Source: Cyclaneusma minus
Lineage: Eukaryota > Ascomycota > Leotiomycetes > Marthamycetales > Marthamycetaceae
NCBI GenBank assembly: GCA_037179335.1
Contig: JAKZHN010000054.1
Location: 62,001 to 126,000, forward strand
Length of the DNA: 64,000 nt
Direction: 5' to 3'
The position numbers and the translations under genes are program-made. Each line of letters begins with the position of its first letter. Position 1 is the first letter of the stretch. The notes beneath the pieces were generated by a model, which saw only the letters and a list, made by a program, of their open reading frames with translations, ran no database searches and had not been told where the DNA came from. Below are positions 1 to 12,759 of the stretch, in pieces.

Positions 1-601
1 CTCTCGGGCAAACTGATCCGAGCGCCGACCTCACTCTTGGAAATGAACCTAGGGATTAGACTATTGGAAGCCACAACTGGGTCTCAGACACTGAACTGCA
101 CTCAGAATTGCTTCAGCGGGGCTGTGGACTATTCAAGCCTACATACACTTTCACTATCTACCTAGTTGTCTGGCGTCCCAAGTCTAAGACCAAGGCGCAT
201 GCCGGGTGGAACACCGAGAAAAGCTTCGACAATACCCCAGCCTCGCTCCGCCTGCGCCAGGGTAAAACAGCGCGCTCCTTGTGGCTCGCGAAATTCGAAA
301 GCGTTAGACGTAAGAAGCGAAATCGTAAAGCGCGTGCACTCCAGCCTTATACACCCTAGAGGCATCGTAAAATACGGAACAACGCCGGAACGGGAATGCT
401 GACTGTCGAAGTGCTAGAAGGGGGAAGGGCATGACGGCGTTACGTTTAAACTCCAGTGTGAACTTTTCTTTTGCCGAAACGAGACCCGCTTGACCAAGTG
501 GCAACAGGAAGAGAAGAATTCCCGACATTCCTGCTGGGACTGTAGAAAAATGGGACATTATGCATAACATGTGCAACCTCGGAGAATATCCGAGAAACCA
601 A
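1..601. other. Window edge and 3' flank, no gene seen
   Basis: Open frames here are short and share no recognisable motif. The stretch lies downstream of the Lrg1-type gene and probably holds its 3' UTR and terminator. Confidence 0.5.
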
Positions 602-3600
602 TCAGGTAGCTCCAGTGACGCCGACCGATCCGTTGCGTGGACGATTCCAGCCAGAATTGCGCCAGTCGCGTTTTCCACCTTCGTTTTGGCTGTCTGGAGT
701 ACGGTTTGCTGATCGTGAGATGTAGGGAGCAGGTTGATTGTCAGCATCTTGCAAAGCAGGATGAGGGGGCGTGTTCTGGTTACTCGGGCTTCCAGCATAT
801 GGTTTATCAGGCTCCCGAACGTGCCTGACACTGCTTTCTTTCTGCCACGCATGTGTTTGGAATGGATCCGTATCGACGCGAGTCACGACCGGGGCCAGCA
901 TTCTCCCACTACCGCTGCCGCTTCCCTCGTTGTCGCGGCCAAGCTCTGTAGGTGGAGTTTGATTTCTGGCACTATTACCGGCAATCTGCTCGCATCGCTT
1001 CAGGATCTCTCTTGTAGTGGCCTCGCTGCTGTTATTGAAGACCGACGACAAAGATTTGTCAGCCAACATCGACTGGAAGTCTTCTGGGACCTATCGTATA
1101 TATTAGCATTCCGGCTTGGAGCAAGGCAATAACCTCGTAAACGTACCTCACACATCTGCTCATTGAATTCGATGAGTGCGTGTACAGCTTCGATGGCAAG
1201 CAACGAATCATCCATGCCAGGAATTTTCGAATTCGAGAAGAGGATGTTGGGTGCAATGACAGTTGCAAGATTGTGGACATCCATCTTGCTACCTGACTCT
1301 TCATCGACCTGGTGGAAGGAGGCTGTCCAGTTCAGGAACGTGCACAGAACCTCCAGACAATCGCGATGACTCTGCGGCAAAAGACAGCAAGTAAGGTGCA
1401 GAACTCTGCGACGTTTGTCTTCATCCGTTATCTTCTGCGACGCAATAAACAGACGGTGTAGTTTGTATGTTAGAAGTGGATCAGGAAGTTCTCGCAGGAA
1501 TTTCTTGAGCAAAGCAGCGACCTGTACGACATTCTCTTTCTCTAGATCAACGGCGGCACATCCGTCTCTGTCGATAAGGGCCACCGTGTCATTGAGTCGT
1601 TTGATGTTGCCGTTCTTGCGGAAAACACCTTCAACAGACAGATCCATGTTCTTCATGGTCTCTATGCTGTTATCAACTAGGGCTGGTATTCGCAAGGTTC
1701 CCGGTCCAACGCCACCAGTCGAGTCCGCATAATCACGTTCTAGAAGGGCGTCCAGAGGCACACCGAACACACCCTTCTTCTTGATGTTTTTGCCCTTGTC
1801 ATTCTTGAATGCCTTGCCCATCTTGTTCCAGAATGTGGGTTGTTTCCTCGACTCAATCAGTAGAAGAAGCTCGTCCATGGAGTAATGGGGCTCGAGAAGA
1901 GGCTGCATGGAGAGGACGGCAAGGTGTCGAACCATGAAATAATCGAGCGCGCTCAACTCAGAAAAGTATTTCTTGGTTCCAGCGCCTCGTTGCGGTGAAG
2001 GATCGCTCATAGGAGCGGCTAGATCAAGCTCGTTGCCACTTGAAAATTGACGTTCGTGGCCATTGACCAACTTCGGCTCCATGCCTCCTGGATTAAAGAT
2101 ATCATGCCGAGCATGCTTGTAGGCGTTAGGCCTTTGTTCCTTGGCTTGTTGTGTAGCCACAATCCGAGGAATATCGTCCAATGTGAGGGCGTCCTGGTTA
2201 CCGAACATCAGCTCCGTCCGAGAGTCACTGTTCGTCTCTCGGTCTTCAACCACTGACATTCCATTGTTCTTCGCATCAGCCCCGTCGGCACCGGCGGATC
2301 CTGGCCTCACGCTTCGGCCTTCTGGTCCATCGATGATTCGAGACGTCCGAGCTTTCTTAATAGTAGTCGAAAGATGTTTGTCCATTCGCGTACTTCGGAG
2401 CCGGCGCACATCGTTCAGGGTATTCTCATATGAAGAGGGAGCCTCTTCTCGCCTTTCATTCTCGTGTCCACCAAACGACTTCGACCGAGTGTCATTGTTC
2501 AACAGCGCAGGTTCGGGCACGGTAGAGAGTCGATGTCCGTCGTTCGAATCATAGCCGTTGAGATTTGGATCATCCGAAGTATGGGGCAAAGAACCACTGT
2601 TTCTGAGCATTTCCAGAAGCCTTGCCAGTGCCACTCTTAAAAGAAAAACATATTGCTGCAGTCGTGTGACATATTCAAACCCTCCTTTTGAGTCTGCCGC
2701 ACGATTCGAGCAACTGGTGCAGTACACGCGGAACTCAGTATCGCTCCACATGACATCTTCGAGGTTCTGGCCCAGTTCTCGAGCACATTTGCTGCACGCG
2801 AGACAGCTCAAATGGAACCTCTTATCTCCAGTCCGACCGCACTCTTCTTCGATGGCGCGCTTGCAGGCGGCGCACTGGTCCGACTTTGAATCCGCCAAGT
2901 TTCTGACCCCAGTGGTCATCTCGAGGGACTTTTCGTCATTTCGGATAGATTCCAGGTCGCTGAGATCATCTAAGAATCTATGGAGGCCGTCTGCATTCTG
3001 TCGCTCTCTTTCAATCTTGAGTGATCCTTGAAGGCATATGCGAATCAACAGCTTGAGGTAGTGTGCCAGACCAGTGACGAGTGAAAGAAGCTCTTGTGTG
3101 ACACCAAGTTTGCGCACTCCAGTCTCTTGTTTCTTTGAAAGAAGAGAGAAGAAAGCCACGATCTTCTTGCTCAGAAGCTTGGCTTCACGGGAATAAGACA
3201 GACCTACGACTTGTTAGACGACAAAACATTGCATAAGAACATGGACAAGCTTACCGTTCATGCCTTGCTGGACTAAGTTGCTATCCAGCGTATCGGTCGC
3301 ACCGAAAAGGATATCAACATGACTAATGAATTTTTTTGCAACGAAAACTCCATCAATGTAGGCGCCGTTACTGACATGAAGAAGCATGTCGGATATGCAA
3401 GCCGCCGAAGATTCCTCAAATGTCGATAAGACGCTCCAGATACGGTACACCTTCTCTTCCATCCGCTCTTCCTCCTCCTTGACAGCATTTCTCTGAGCTT
3501 CATCCGCATTGTCTTCCAGACCTGGACGCTCGCTGGGCAAGTCGGCGGAGGCGGCAAGGCGAACATTCCAGAACTTGTGGATCATGTAGCACTCAGGATG

Positions 3601-4402
3601 CCAGTGCTGGTTCTGTCCATTGCGGAATATCTCCACAAACTGCTTCAATATTGCTGTTTGGCAACCGTTGCACCTCTGCGCGAATTGTGTAGAATAGTGG
3701 TAGTGACAATACACCTGACCATCGTGTTCGTAATAGCTGTCCTGGGCGCCGAAAACGGTGGGGCAGACTGAACAGGTAAAATGATCTATGTGGTACTTGT
3801 GATCCAGCGCGGTAATGTATGAACCCCGCAGGGCGCCTCCACATTGGTGGCAGAGCAGATCGAGTCGTCGAAAGTAGTCGGTCTCGCACAGGGGATATTG
3901 GTTGCCACTGCCGTCTTCGTCATCGACCGGGAAGAATTTTGAGGCGACTATTTCACCACAGTCCTGCACAAATACATTAGCAAGGGTCAATGGGTCAGTC
4001 TTTTCCGCACGAGAGGTGTACCTTGCATCGGAAGCAGTCTAGATGAAATGTTCCACCTAGAGCTCGCACAAATTGCCCGGTCAGAGGCTCCATGCACTTT
4101 CGACATATTCGTAGTTGCCCGCTGCCTGTCCGTCCAGTTCGGGTCCGAGATCTATTCCTCTCGCCACTCTTTCTGCCTTCGGGAAGCTTTCTGGCATTTG
4201 GATCGGCCGGTGCTGGTGCATTCAGGCGATCAAGGCTGCCGTTGGAGTTGGGATTTGTAGGAGTACGCCCGCCCTGAGACTGATCATGGTCTTGGGTTTG
4301 GTGGTATCTTTCGCTGTCTGATGGGCGTGGTGAGTTCCCGTTATATACACCGCCATATGCGCGATCGTCATTAGACGGGCCGCCCTCCAGTTGGGGACCC
4401 AT
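602..4402 (-). CDS. LRG1: Lrg1-type Rho GTPase-activating protein with LIM domains
   Basis: Four exons read on the minus strand: 4402-4022, 3963-3255, 3203-1147 and 1090-602. All junctions are GT-AG and in phase, giving 1211 residues. Residues 1-99 are polar and disordered. Tandem LIM zinc fingers start at C100 (CRKC, then HLDCFRCKDC across the first intron) and run to about residue 260. A further LIM lies near 473-530 (CAACKRAI to YCTSC). The RhoGAP domain spans about 843-1045, with the arginine finger in GVFRKNG near residue 892. In yeast this family switches off Rho1 and tunes cell-wall glucan synthesis and polarity; the same role is inferred here. The last intron is 56 nt and lies just after the RhoGAP domain. 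The tail after it (about 160 residues) is Ser/Gly/Asn-rich. The start at 4402 is the first Met of the first exon. Confidence 0.9.
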
Positions 4403-5854
4403 CTTTGGGTAGAGAAAGGAAGGGTTTTCGGATTATGCGTCTAGCTGTAGTTCTTGCGGAAGCGATAGCCGGTGGACTCCTTTCGCTGGAAACGGGCACT
4501 GGGCCAAGGGAGCCAGCTTGACAGGCAGGAAGCAGGAGCGACAAGTTACTGCCGGCAGATCAAGCAACCAATAAAGCCAGAGGAACGAAGGCGGTCGCAG
4601 GGGATCGCAGCTCGCGCGAGTGTATGGCCTGCTGGCTGCTCGAGTGTCAAGCAATAGCGGCCTCCAAGATCCTGAAACACGGCTGGCCCCAGAGGACAAG
4701 GAGAACGACGTCGAATTGACAATGCTCTGGGCGACGGGCGCGAGACCACAGAGCAGGCTCCGGAGAGTAGAATGATGTTGAGTGGTAAACACGGGCGACG
4801 ACGTGGTGAAGACGGGCTAGCTCAACGGGGGCGCTGGATATTTCGCGGTGTAATTAGAGCAGTGCTACTCGCTGTCGATCTATTGATGGAGTGTGCGAAA
4901 GTGCACGAACTGCGCGCATATCGTGTCGAGAGAGCGCCGGGCCAAGCGAGCGTCAGAGAGCGTCCGTAACAGTGCGGCTCGAGCCTGTGCAGGAGAGATC
5001 AATCAGAGAAAATTCGATCAGTACTGCGTCGTGTTGTCCATGTTCCGTTGTTATTGGACTTCAAGCCGGTCCCCATCGCCATATCGGCCGCTGTTGGCCT
5101 AAGGCAAGGCGCTAATTGATTAAGGGCGCTAGTTCCCGATGCGGACTGGTGGCATTTTACGCGCCACAGCCTCGCGTCTGATTCACGCAGATCCACGGTA
5201 CTTCAATGTCTGGCTGGGAATGACGCTGTTGATAGGCATTTCAGTTGTCCATGAATGATTGAACTTGAGAAAAGAGTCCACGCTGTAGGGAGAAGGTAAA
5301 AAGCAAGAAAGAGCCACTGGGGCAAAAGTACTGGTGCTATTGGAGCTTAAGCTGGGCAAATATCTTGTGTTCGTCGAATCCAAGTAATTGAAGGAAACTC
5401 AGGGTAATCGAGAGAACCCCAATGTGTAATTGAGACAGGCTCAAGTATTGAATCGGGAGATATCCAGATAGTTGGGAGAAACACGAATCCATGATCGTGC
5501 AACCGGGCAGGTGCCGTATCTTATCTGGAAGTCCCTTAACCAATACCACGTAGGTAACCTGTACTTTTTTCATGTGGAATTTTATAAATAAATTCCCAAA
5601 CACTGTACACAGAGGAGGTGTAGTAAAACCAACTGTGACTCGGGCAGGATGTGACAGTGAAAGCCAAAAGCCAACCAAGGGATTAATCGTACCTTGGGTT
5701 TCCCACCACCACTGGGTGATAGGCGCAACTCGGTAGCCCCGCGCAAGCGACTACTGCCTTGCCCACTACCATTCTTCACACGAACCTCTTCCGCCCAACG
5801 CCGCATGATCGCCTCGACAAACACCCGGCGAGAACAGTGAATCAATCTGCCAAT
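4403..5854. other. Divergent intergenic region, no gene seen
   Basis: About 1.45 kb between two divergent genes, so it should hold both promoters. Only short overlapping frames without recognisable motifs are present. I see no tRNA or repeat array. Confidence 0.5.
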
Positions 5855-7608
5855 ATGTCGAACCATTCCATCATTCGCATCACCCGGGTACGCTGCGTCC
5901 ACCCCGGATCTGCCAGACAACCGCGAGGCTGATACCCAAATTCTAGGAGCTCAGCGAGATCCAGAAGTCGTCCGAGTTATGTACGATCTGCCTATCGATC
6001 GCCCATCTATGTGCCGTACAGGATCTCCCGAACTGACTGCAATTCATCTTCCAGCTATAGCAGCCGCCTGCCGGGATATCGATGTGCGGAACGTCAAGGC
6101 CATCATCGTTGGACCACCTGACACTCCCTACGAATTCGGTTTCTTCGAGGTGGGTTGGACTCCGTCGCATAAGCCATGCTCCACACTGACCGTCTGCACA
6201 GTTTAACGTCAAGTTCGGCCGAGGTGAGCACCGATTTGCTCCGTAAAGATCTGAGGATAATTGTTAATTCTGTACCAGACTACCCAGGCAAGCCTCCATC
6301 AGTGGCCGCAACAACTACCAATGGAGGACGCACCCGATTCAACCCGAACATCTATGCTCAGGGCAAGGTCTGCCTGTATGGGATACCATCTCTGCTACTC
6401 CTATCTTTTCTGTTAGGCTAACGATTAAACAGGTCAATATTGGGGTAACTGACGATTATTACACCATCTTCACCGTTTGTCGTAGCTGACGGGGCTTGTT
6501 TGCAGGACATGGCGTGGCGAACCCGGCGAAGGATGGTCCTCTGCGCAAGGCCTCGAGTCGATTCTCATTTCTATCCAGAGTCTAATGTCATCGAATCCCT
6601 ACGAGAACGAACCAGGCTTCGAGGACGCCAAGGAACCGCACGACAAGAAGAACCAGAAGGAATACGTGAACAAGGTAATAGCATCACCCCAGAGATCACA
6701 TCGGCCATTAGCTTACATATGCCACTCAGATTCGTCATGAGACTCTGCGTATCTCAGTGATTCAACGCCTTGAAGATTACTTAGGCATTACAGCCAACGG
6801 CGGCGTGGTCCCTACCAACCCCGTGGTCGAGGAATCTGACAGCGAGAACTCCATAGACAATGCTGTTGACGAAAGCACTGCACCCTTCGAGCCGTTCAAA
6901 GACTTTTGCAAACGCCGCTTTTTGTGGTACTACGACTCATACCTACTGTCCATCTCGAAAGCCAAGGCCGAAGTCACGGACCAGCAAACATTCACTCGTA
7001 TGCCGTTCGAATGCGTGGGCAATGGTATGGACGGAAAATTCAACTACACAGAACTCGAGCGACGTCTCCATACTGTGCGTCAAGCCCTTGATGCCGAGAC
7101 AAATCGCTGGGCGGAAGAAGGTATGTTGGCGAAGAAGAAGGATGCTGGTGTCGCAGCAAACCTGCAGCGACAGTACGAGCAAGTTGTTGAGCACTTCAAG
7201 CGCGACCAAAGCGTAACCTTGGACATCGAGCTTGCGGACAAGAACCCCTTTGTGTGGACGGTCACGTACTTTGGACGACCAATGACCAATCTCGACGGAG
7301 GCCTGTTCCGCATCAAATTAAGCTTCTCACCGCGCTTCCCTGACGAGCAACCACGTGCCAAATTCGAGACCCGGATGTTCCACCACCGGATCTCGAGTGA
7401 TGGAATTCCATGCTATTTCCCCAAGACTTCGAGCGATGCAAAATCCCACATTGAGGCCATCATCGAGGCGCTTGAGGAAGAGCACCCCCCCTATGATCCA
7501 AGGACCCTGGTCAACCCTGAAGCAGCGAAGCTTTATTGGGGCTCGGCAGATGACAAGAAGCAGTACAACCGAAAGCTCAGAAGAGCAGTGTCGTCGAGCA
7601 TGGAGTAA
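5855..7608 (+). CDS. Tandem-UBC ubiquitin-conjugating enzyme (E2, UBE2Z-like)
   Basis: Seven exons: 5855-5887, 5955-6149, 6202-6223, 6279-6375, 6433-6444, 6506-6674 and 6730-7608. They splice in phase to 468 residues. The first UBC fold (about 5-160) shows the E2 signatures YPGKPPSV, NPNIYAQGKVCLSILGTW with catalytic Cys115, and SAQGLESILISIQSLM. A linker follows, and a second UBC-like fold covers about 323-468, containing GIPCYF with Cys404 in the expected place. Known family members load ubiquitin or a ubiquitin-like protein as a thioester and pass it to E3s. Two exons are tiny (22 and 12 nt). The 12-nt one completes the Leu codon after the active-site Cys and encodes S-I-L. The first exon junction (5888/5954) was chosen because it keeps phase 0, and it is the least certain. 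Whether the second domain is active is unknown. Confidence 0.85.
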
Positions 7609-8430
7609 GCAGCATTCCCTACAACCTCTGCCCCTGCGCTTACAATTCTTCAGGGACATGTAAATCCAAGCTTCCTCCACTGCAGTCACGAACTATGCCA
7701 ACAATTTAACGCCGCCACGGGTCTGTTTTGTCAATCAGGAAAACTAGCGCTTTTTTGTTGCTTTCCGCAGTCTCTCAGATATCTGGACTAGGCGTTCTTT
7801 CGGGTTCACTTGGTTGGCGTGTCAGGCTGGGCTTCGGGGATGGAACGGTACTCAAGAGAGCATAGCATAGCTTTTCGTCTTCTCGTAAGGAGTTTGTTAG
7901 CACGGACCGGACTCATAGCTAGGTAGTAGGCATAGCTTAAATAACATTTCAAGGGGTGCACTATATCGCCTCCCGAGGATCCAAATCTCCTGGGCTTCAG
8001 TCTGATTAGGTATTCTGCAATCTGAGTCATACTCACTAGGCAATTTCTTCCAAATAATCTAGGGTCAACTGGAGCCCAACTAATTAAGACTATTCCAGCC
8101 TGCAAGTAACCGGGAACATTCCGAGCGATTGGGATGCTGGTATCGTTTAGGGGAGTGAGTGTACTCAAATGGAAATAAAATAATAAATGGTAATTACATG
8201 GTAAGTAAATGATTGTATCTATGATATGAGAAAAATAAAACTGGAAGATTCAAGCCGACCCCCAGGAATGTGAGGCAATCCCAGTGGACTGGACTTTATG
8301 CTTTCATGGTTGCACAAGAAAATTATGTACATGACTCAAGCGAGATGCGATCACGGAGCGCCTTGATCTTCAACTTTATTCGAACCCAAAAGACCACCAC
8401 TTAAATCTGTACGAGACCAAGATTTGCAAA
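7609..8430. other. Intergenic region, no gene seen
   Basis: AT-rich in its second half (8160-8260). It should contain the 3' end of the E2 gene and the promoter of the proline gene. No recognisable element seen. Confidence 0.45.
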
Positions 8431-9887
8431 ATGTCTCTTACAAATGCCCAGCCTGAAGACGCAGCTCGGGCAGCCAGATCTGCATCTCGCGTGCTCTCAA
8501 GTCTCTCAACTGCTGCTCGCAACGATGCTTTATCCGCCATCCACGACGCTCTGAAGGAGTCCAAGGACAAAATCCTAGCCGCCAATGCCAAGGATCTTGA
8601 ATTGGCCAAGAAGGCTGCTGAAGACGGCCAATTGAGCCTCAGCTTGCTGTCCAGACTCGACCTGGGCAAGAAGGGGAAGTGGGATGATATGCTCAAGGGA
8701 ATCCTGGACGTACGGGAGCTGGAGGATCCTGGTAGGATCTACTTATCCTTCGTCCCCAATCAACATACAAAGATGTTACTAACACATGGCCAGTTAGAAG
8801 AGTAACCCTACGAACACGCCTCGACGAGGGTATGGAACTCGAACGAGTCACCTGCCCCATCGGCGTCCTCCTAATCATCTTCGAAGCCCGCCCGGAAGTG
8901 ATCGCCAACATCGCTGCTCTCGCCATCAAGTCCGGCAACGCAGCTATTCTCAAAGGTGGCAAGGAGTCGACCGAATCTTTCATCGCCATCTCGAACGCCA
9001 TCTCCCGTGCCCTCAGCAGCACCAGCGTTCCCGCCTCCGCGCTGCAGCTCGTCACTACCCGTGACAGCATTCCGCAGTTGCTTGCTCAGGACAAGTATAT
9101 TGACCTTGTCATCCCCCGCGGCTCCAATGAGCTCGTACGCTACATCAAGTCGTCGACCCGGATTCCTGTGCTTGGCCATGCTGACGGTCTCTGCTCCATC
9201 TATATCGAAAGCGATGTGGATCCTAAGAAGGCTGCCGATGTCGTTGTTGATGCCAAAACCTCGTATCCCGCAGCTTGCAACAGCGTCGAAACATTGCTTG
9301 TGAATCGAGATGCTCTAACTTCTATCTTGCCCACTGTAGCAATCGCTCTCTTGGAAAAGGGCGTATCCCTGCGTTGCGATCCAGCAAGCAAAGAAGCACT
9401 AACAGCATCTCTACCCAACCACCTCGCCGCGATTCTCCAAGATGCCTCGGATAGCGACTACGACACCGAGCATCTTTCGCTCGTCCTAGCCATCAAAGCC
9501 GTTCCATCAATGGACGATGCCATCGAGCACATCAACGAGCACGGTTCGCACCACACCGACGTAATTATCACCTCTTCATCCGCCCTTGCCGAGGACTTCA
9601 TGGACCGCGTCGATTCCGCGGACGTCTTCTGGAACACCTCCAGTCGCATGGCCGACGGTATGCGCTTCGGTTTCGGCACTGAGGTAGGAATCAGCACCAA
9701 CAAGATCCACGCCCGCGGACCCGTAGGTCTCGAAGGGCTCATGATCTACAAGTACAAGATCAGAGGTCAATTTCAGGTTTCCACCGCTTACGGCGAGGGC
9801 GAGGGACAAAGGCAGTTTTTGCACGAGAAGCTACAGTGGGACGACAAAAGTCTGAACCCCCTTCCTGTCTCAAACGTATGGCAGTAG
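8431..9887 (+). CDS. PRO2: Gamma-glutamyl phosphate reductase (proline biosynthesis)
   Basis: Two exons, 8431-8731 and 8794-9887, with a 62-nt intron, give 464 residues, which is normal for the fungal enzyme. It reduces gamma-glutamyl phosphate with NADPH to glutamate-5-semialdehyde, the second step of proline synthesis. Family signatures are clear: LERVTCPIGVLLIIFEARPE followed by NIAALAIKSGNAAILKGG, the active-site loop around Cys262 (YPAACNSVETLL), and GMRFGFGTEVGISTNKIHARGPVGLEG near the end. The intron splits the Val codon after GLU-ASP-PRO, restoring a continuous family motif. A minisatellite begins right after the stop codon and is likely transcribed in the 3' UTR. Confidence 0.95.
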
Positions 9888-9897
9888 TTAGCTATGT

Positions 9898-10095
9898 ATT
9901 GAAATTTTTACAATATTTAAAAATATTCCCAATTACTAGCAATATTTCCAATTACTAGGAATATTTCCAATTACTTGGGATATTTCCAACCACTGGGGAT
10001 ATTTCCAATTACTGGGGATATTCCCAATTACTGGGGATATCAATTACTGGGATTATTTCCAATTACTGCGAATATTCTTAAATATTGAAGGGGGG
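9898..10095. repeat. Degenerate ~20-bp minisatellite downstream of PRO2
   Basis: About eight to nine tandem copies of a unit close to GGATATTTCCAATTACTG. Each copy holds a near-palindrome GGAATATTTCC. Copies differ by a few bases and one is shortened. Similar motifs recur near 28.3, 29.3 and 33.95 kb. Confidence 0.85.
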
Positions 10096-10290
10096 TTCAG
10101 ACTTTTGTCGCATGACTGTAGCTCCATAAACGATTAATATAAATATCATGTGGATTCTGCTGGCAAAGTGTATTGCGCCAACAACTGTACTTTTATGTAT
10201 CCTCTTGAATGCTTAGCAAGCAACCGGTATCTGCAGACTGTAGCTGATGTAGCGCCCCCTAGCCCCCTTCCAACTCCTCGCTCCCCCCAT

Positions 10291-12759
10291 TTAAGCACGC
10301 TTGAAAAAGTAGACGTAGGCGAACTTCTTCATGTCGTCGACGTCCGTGGCCTTGACGACCTTCTCATCGTTGAACAAGACCCAGCCGACCTCATTCTCAT
10401 CCGGGATCTGCTTGCGGACAAATGCAACGTAGTGACTAGAACAGGACCATCAGCGCATTTCTACACATACTTCTCCGTGGCAGACATGTCAAGCAATAGG
10501 GGTACGATATTAATCAGCTCAATGGTATGGATAGTGAACTCACCCAGCATGAATGCTCGAGCCCTTGTGACAGACAATCGAGCTAAGCTGAAACTTAGCC
10601 GGCAACACGTCGCTTCCGGCAGGAGGCTTAGGTGCACTCTGCGGCGCCGCATCTTCAGCCGATTCGCCTTGATCATCCGGATGGCTGAACAGCCACTCGA
10701 CAGCACGCTCCATGTCGCCGTCTGTCTCGCGAAGTGCTTTCCTCGCTTGCGGAGGCGAGAATCCCATTTCGCCCAGCGATGAGATCTTGCCTTCGTCGAC
10801 CGCTCCTCCGCCTGCAGCTGCTGAGGCGCTGGCAGTCTCGATTGGAGCGTCGATGTCGGGGTCTTCCATGTGGCCGAAGAGCCACTCCATCGCGGCGTTG
10901 GCATCGCTGTTGCCCGTGGCCATGAGAGCCTTTTGGCAGCGGATGAGCGGGAAGCCCATTTGCTCAAGCATAGATAGGGCTTCGGGGTTGGCGACGAAGG
11001 CGTCCTTCTTCTCGGCTTGCTCGTCTTCAGGAAGAGCCTCCTCGCCAGGCTGGAGGCCGGGGGACTTGTAGTCATCGAGCAGGAACGGCTCATCGCCAAC
11101 AATGACGGGAACATCGATCTTGGTTGGCACCCAGTTGATCAGCTTGAAGCGCCGGGCGTTCATCATGAGGACTTCAGGGAATGTCTTGAAGAGCGAGCGT
11201 TTGGAGAAGCCGTCTTTGTTACCGCATACGCCACATGTGAGCTCTACAACTTCTTCTGCTGTAAAAGCATCGAGACATGCTTTCAGAGTTACGGGTTGGT
11301 ATTCGTCGGCTGGCTCTTCTTCACCCTCAGATGACTTCTCGGCTTTCGGAAGTTGGATCATGGGCACAGCAACCGAAATGTTGTCTTGCTCGTCATTTCG
11401 GTACCGGACTCGTTTGCACTTGAGACACTGTAGACGTTGTTCCATGGTAAATCGGAATGCTTCTGTAGGGTCGCGTGAATTCGAAGGATGCTTAGAGCGT
11501 GAAACGAGCTTGAAAATGTGCAGTAGAAACTCGAATGCATCTTGTTGTCGCATAGACGAGAATTCTGCGTGGCCTCTTCCAACCAGGTGCTTGAGCATGG
11601 AGGGAGCCAGACCCTTTTGATGCGGAACTTCGGGAGTGTCTATGGAGGCAATAACATCTGAATCAGGTTTCGAATAGCGACCAGAAAGGAGGCCATCTGC
11701 AAGTTTCCGAAGCTGCGTTTCCAAGTCTTCCGCAGGGTTGTTGACCATTGGCATATCGACAGTAGGCTGATAGTAGCGATCCGCAAACTGTGGCAAGTCG
11801 AACAGACACTGGAAACTGCTGGCTAGATAGCAGCTGTTTCCCAGGTTCTTGAGACCCGTGAACCCTTGGCCGAATAGAGGCTTCAACTCCTTGCCGTCCT
11901 CGCTGGTCATCGAAAAGTTCCACCTGAGGTTTTCGTCGATTTGCATTTCGGTCAAGCTTTTCTCGGTCTTCTGTCGCTCGGCCAGGATAATTCCCCAGTG
12001 TGCTAGGTGTCTGCCAAGATCTGGATCCAATCGTTCCTCATCACAGTGGTAGCAGTACACGTCGGCCGTGCCTTCGGGGGTGATTGAACCAAGCTTGACA
12101 GCAACGGCATGGCCTGAAGATGTTGCGTGTGCCAGTCCATGCGAGTGGCCACCAACACCTCCAAACTGTGCTCTACCACAGCCCAGATTGCCACACTGAA
12201 GACACAACCACAAGTTCTCATGAAGGTCGCATAATGAGCAGTGTCCTAGGTCTTGGGATGGGATCTGGCGAGCGTCATCTTGCGGGATAGTGAGCACATG
12301 TTCACACGCCGTAATCTCTTGCTCCCAAGCCTTCACTTCTTCTTGCTTCGAGAAGGTGTTCGCCTTCATGACGGCATCCACCACCTGGGCCAGGTTCCCT
12401 TGCTGTGGGTCGACATCGACTCCGCAGTCGAGGCAGCGAACGGTCGTCTTCACATCGTAGCGATGTTCGTCGGTCTCGGCTGATATGGCCAGTTTCGACA
12501 TCTTCTGGGGTGGCTCATCACGGATAATGACCTTTCTCGTCCTCTTGATGTTGAGGACCAGGGGGTGGCTTTGGAGGACGTAGTGAAGGGCGGAGTGCTT
12601 TCGGTCGCCGGCACATCCACCGTTAAAACAGGTGAGGCAGACGTCGAGGCCATCGGGGTCGTCGATGGAATCGAAGCACTGCGTGCAATCTTCACGATAC
12701 ACTGCTTGGGTGGGGGACGGGGCCCGCAGGCCAGCAGCTTCGACGTGGTTGCAGGCCAT
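10291..12759 (-). CDS. UBP14: Ubiquitin carboxyl-terminal hydrolase Ubp14 / USP5 type
   Basis: Two exons, 12759-10544 and 10435-10291, with a 108-nt intron, give 786 residues. The family disassembles free, unanchored polyubiquitin chains and so supports the proteasome. Order of domains: N-terminal variant zinc finger (CTQCF, CLTCF), ZnF-UBP (CSLCDLHENLWLCLQCGNLGC), USP Cys box GLKNLGNSCYLASSFQCL, then two UBA domains (SMLEQMGF and SSLGEMGF), then the His box GHYVAF near the C terminus. The intron falls immediately before that catalytic His, so the last exon (47 codons) is essential to the enzyme. I chose Met at 12759, which begins MACNHVEAAG like the family; an in-frame Met 12 codons upstream (12795) is possible. 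It is transcribed divergently from RFA1. Confidence 0.93.

Noticed and set aside
304..852. 182-codon frame on the minus strand overlapping the Lrg1 3' end
   Set aside because: Out of frame with the well-supported last exon and without motifs.
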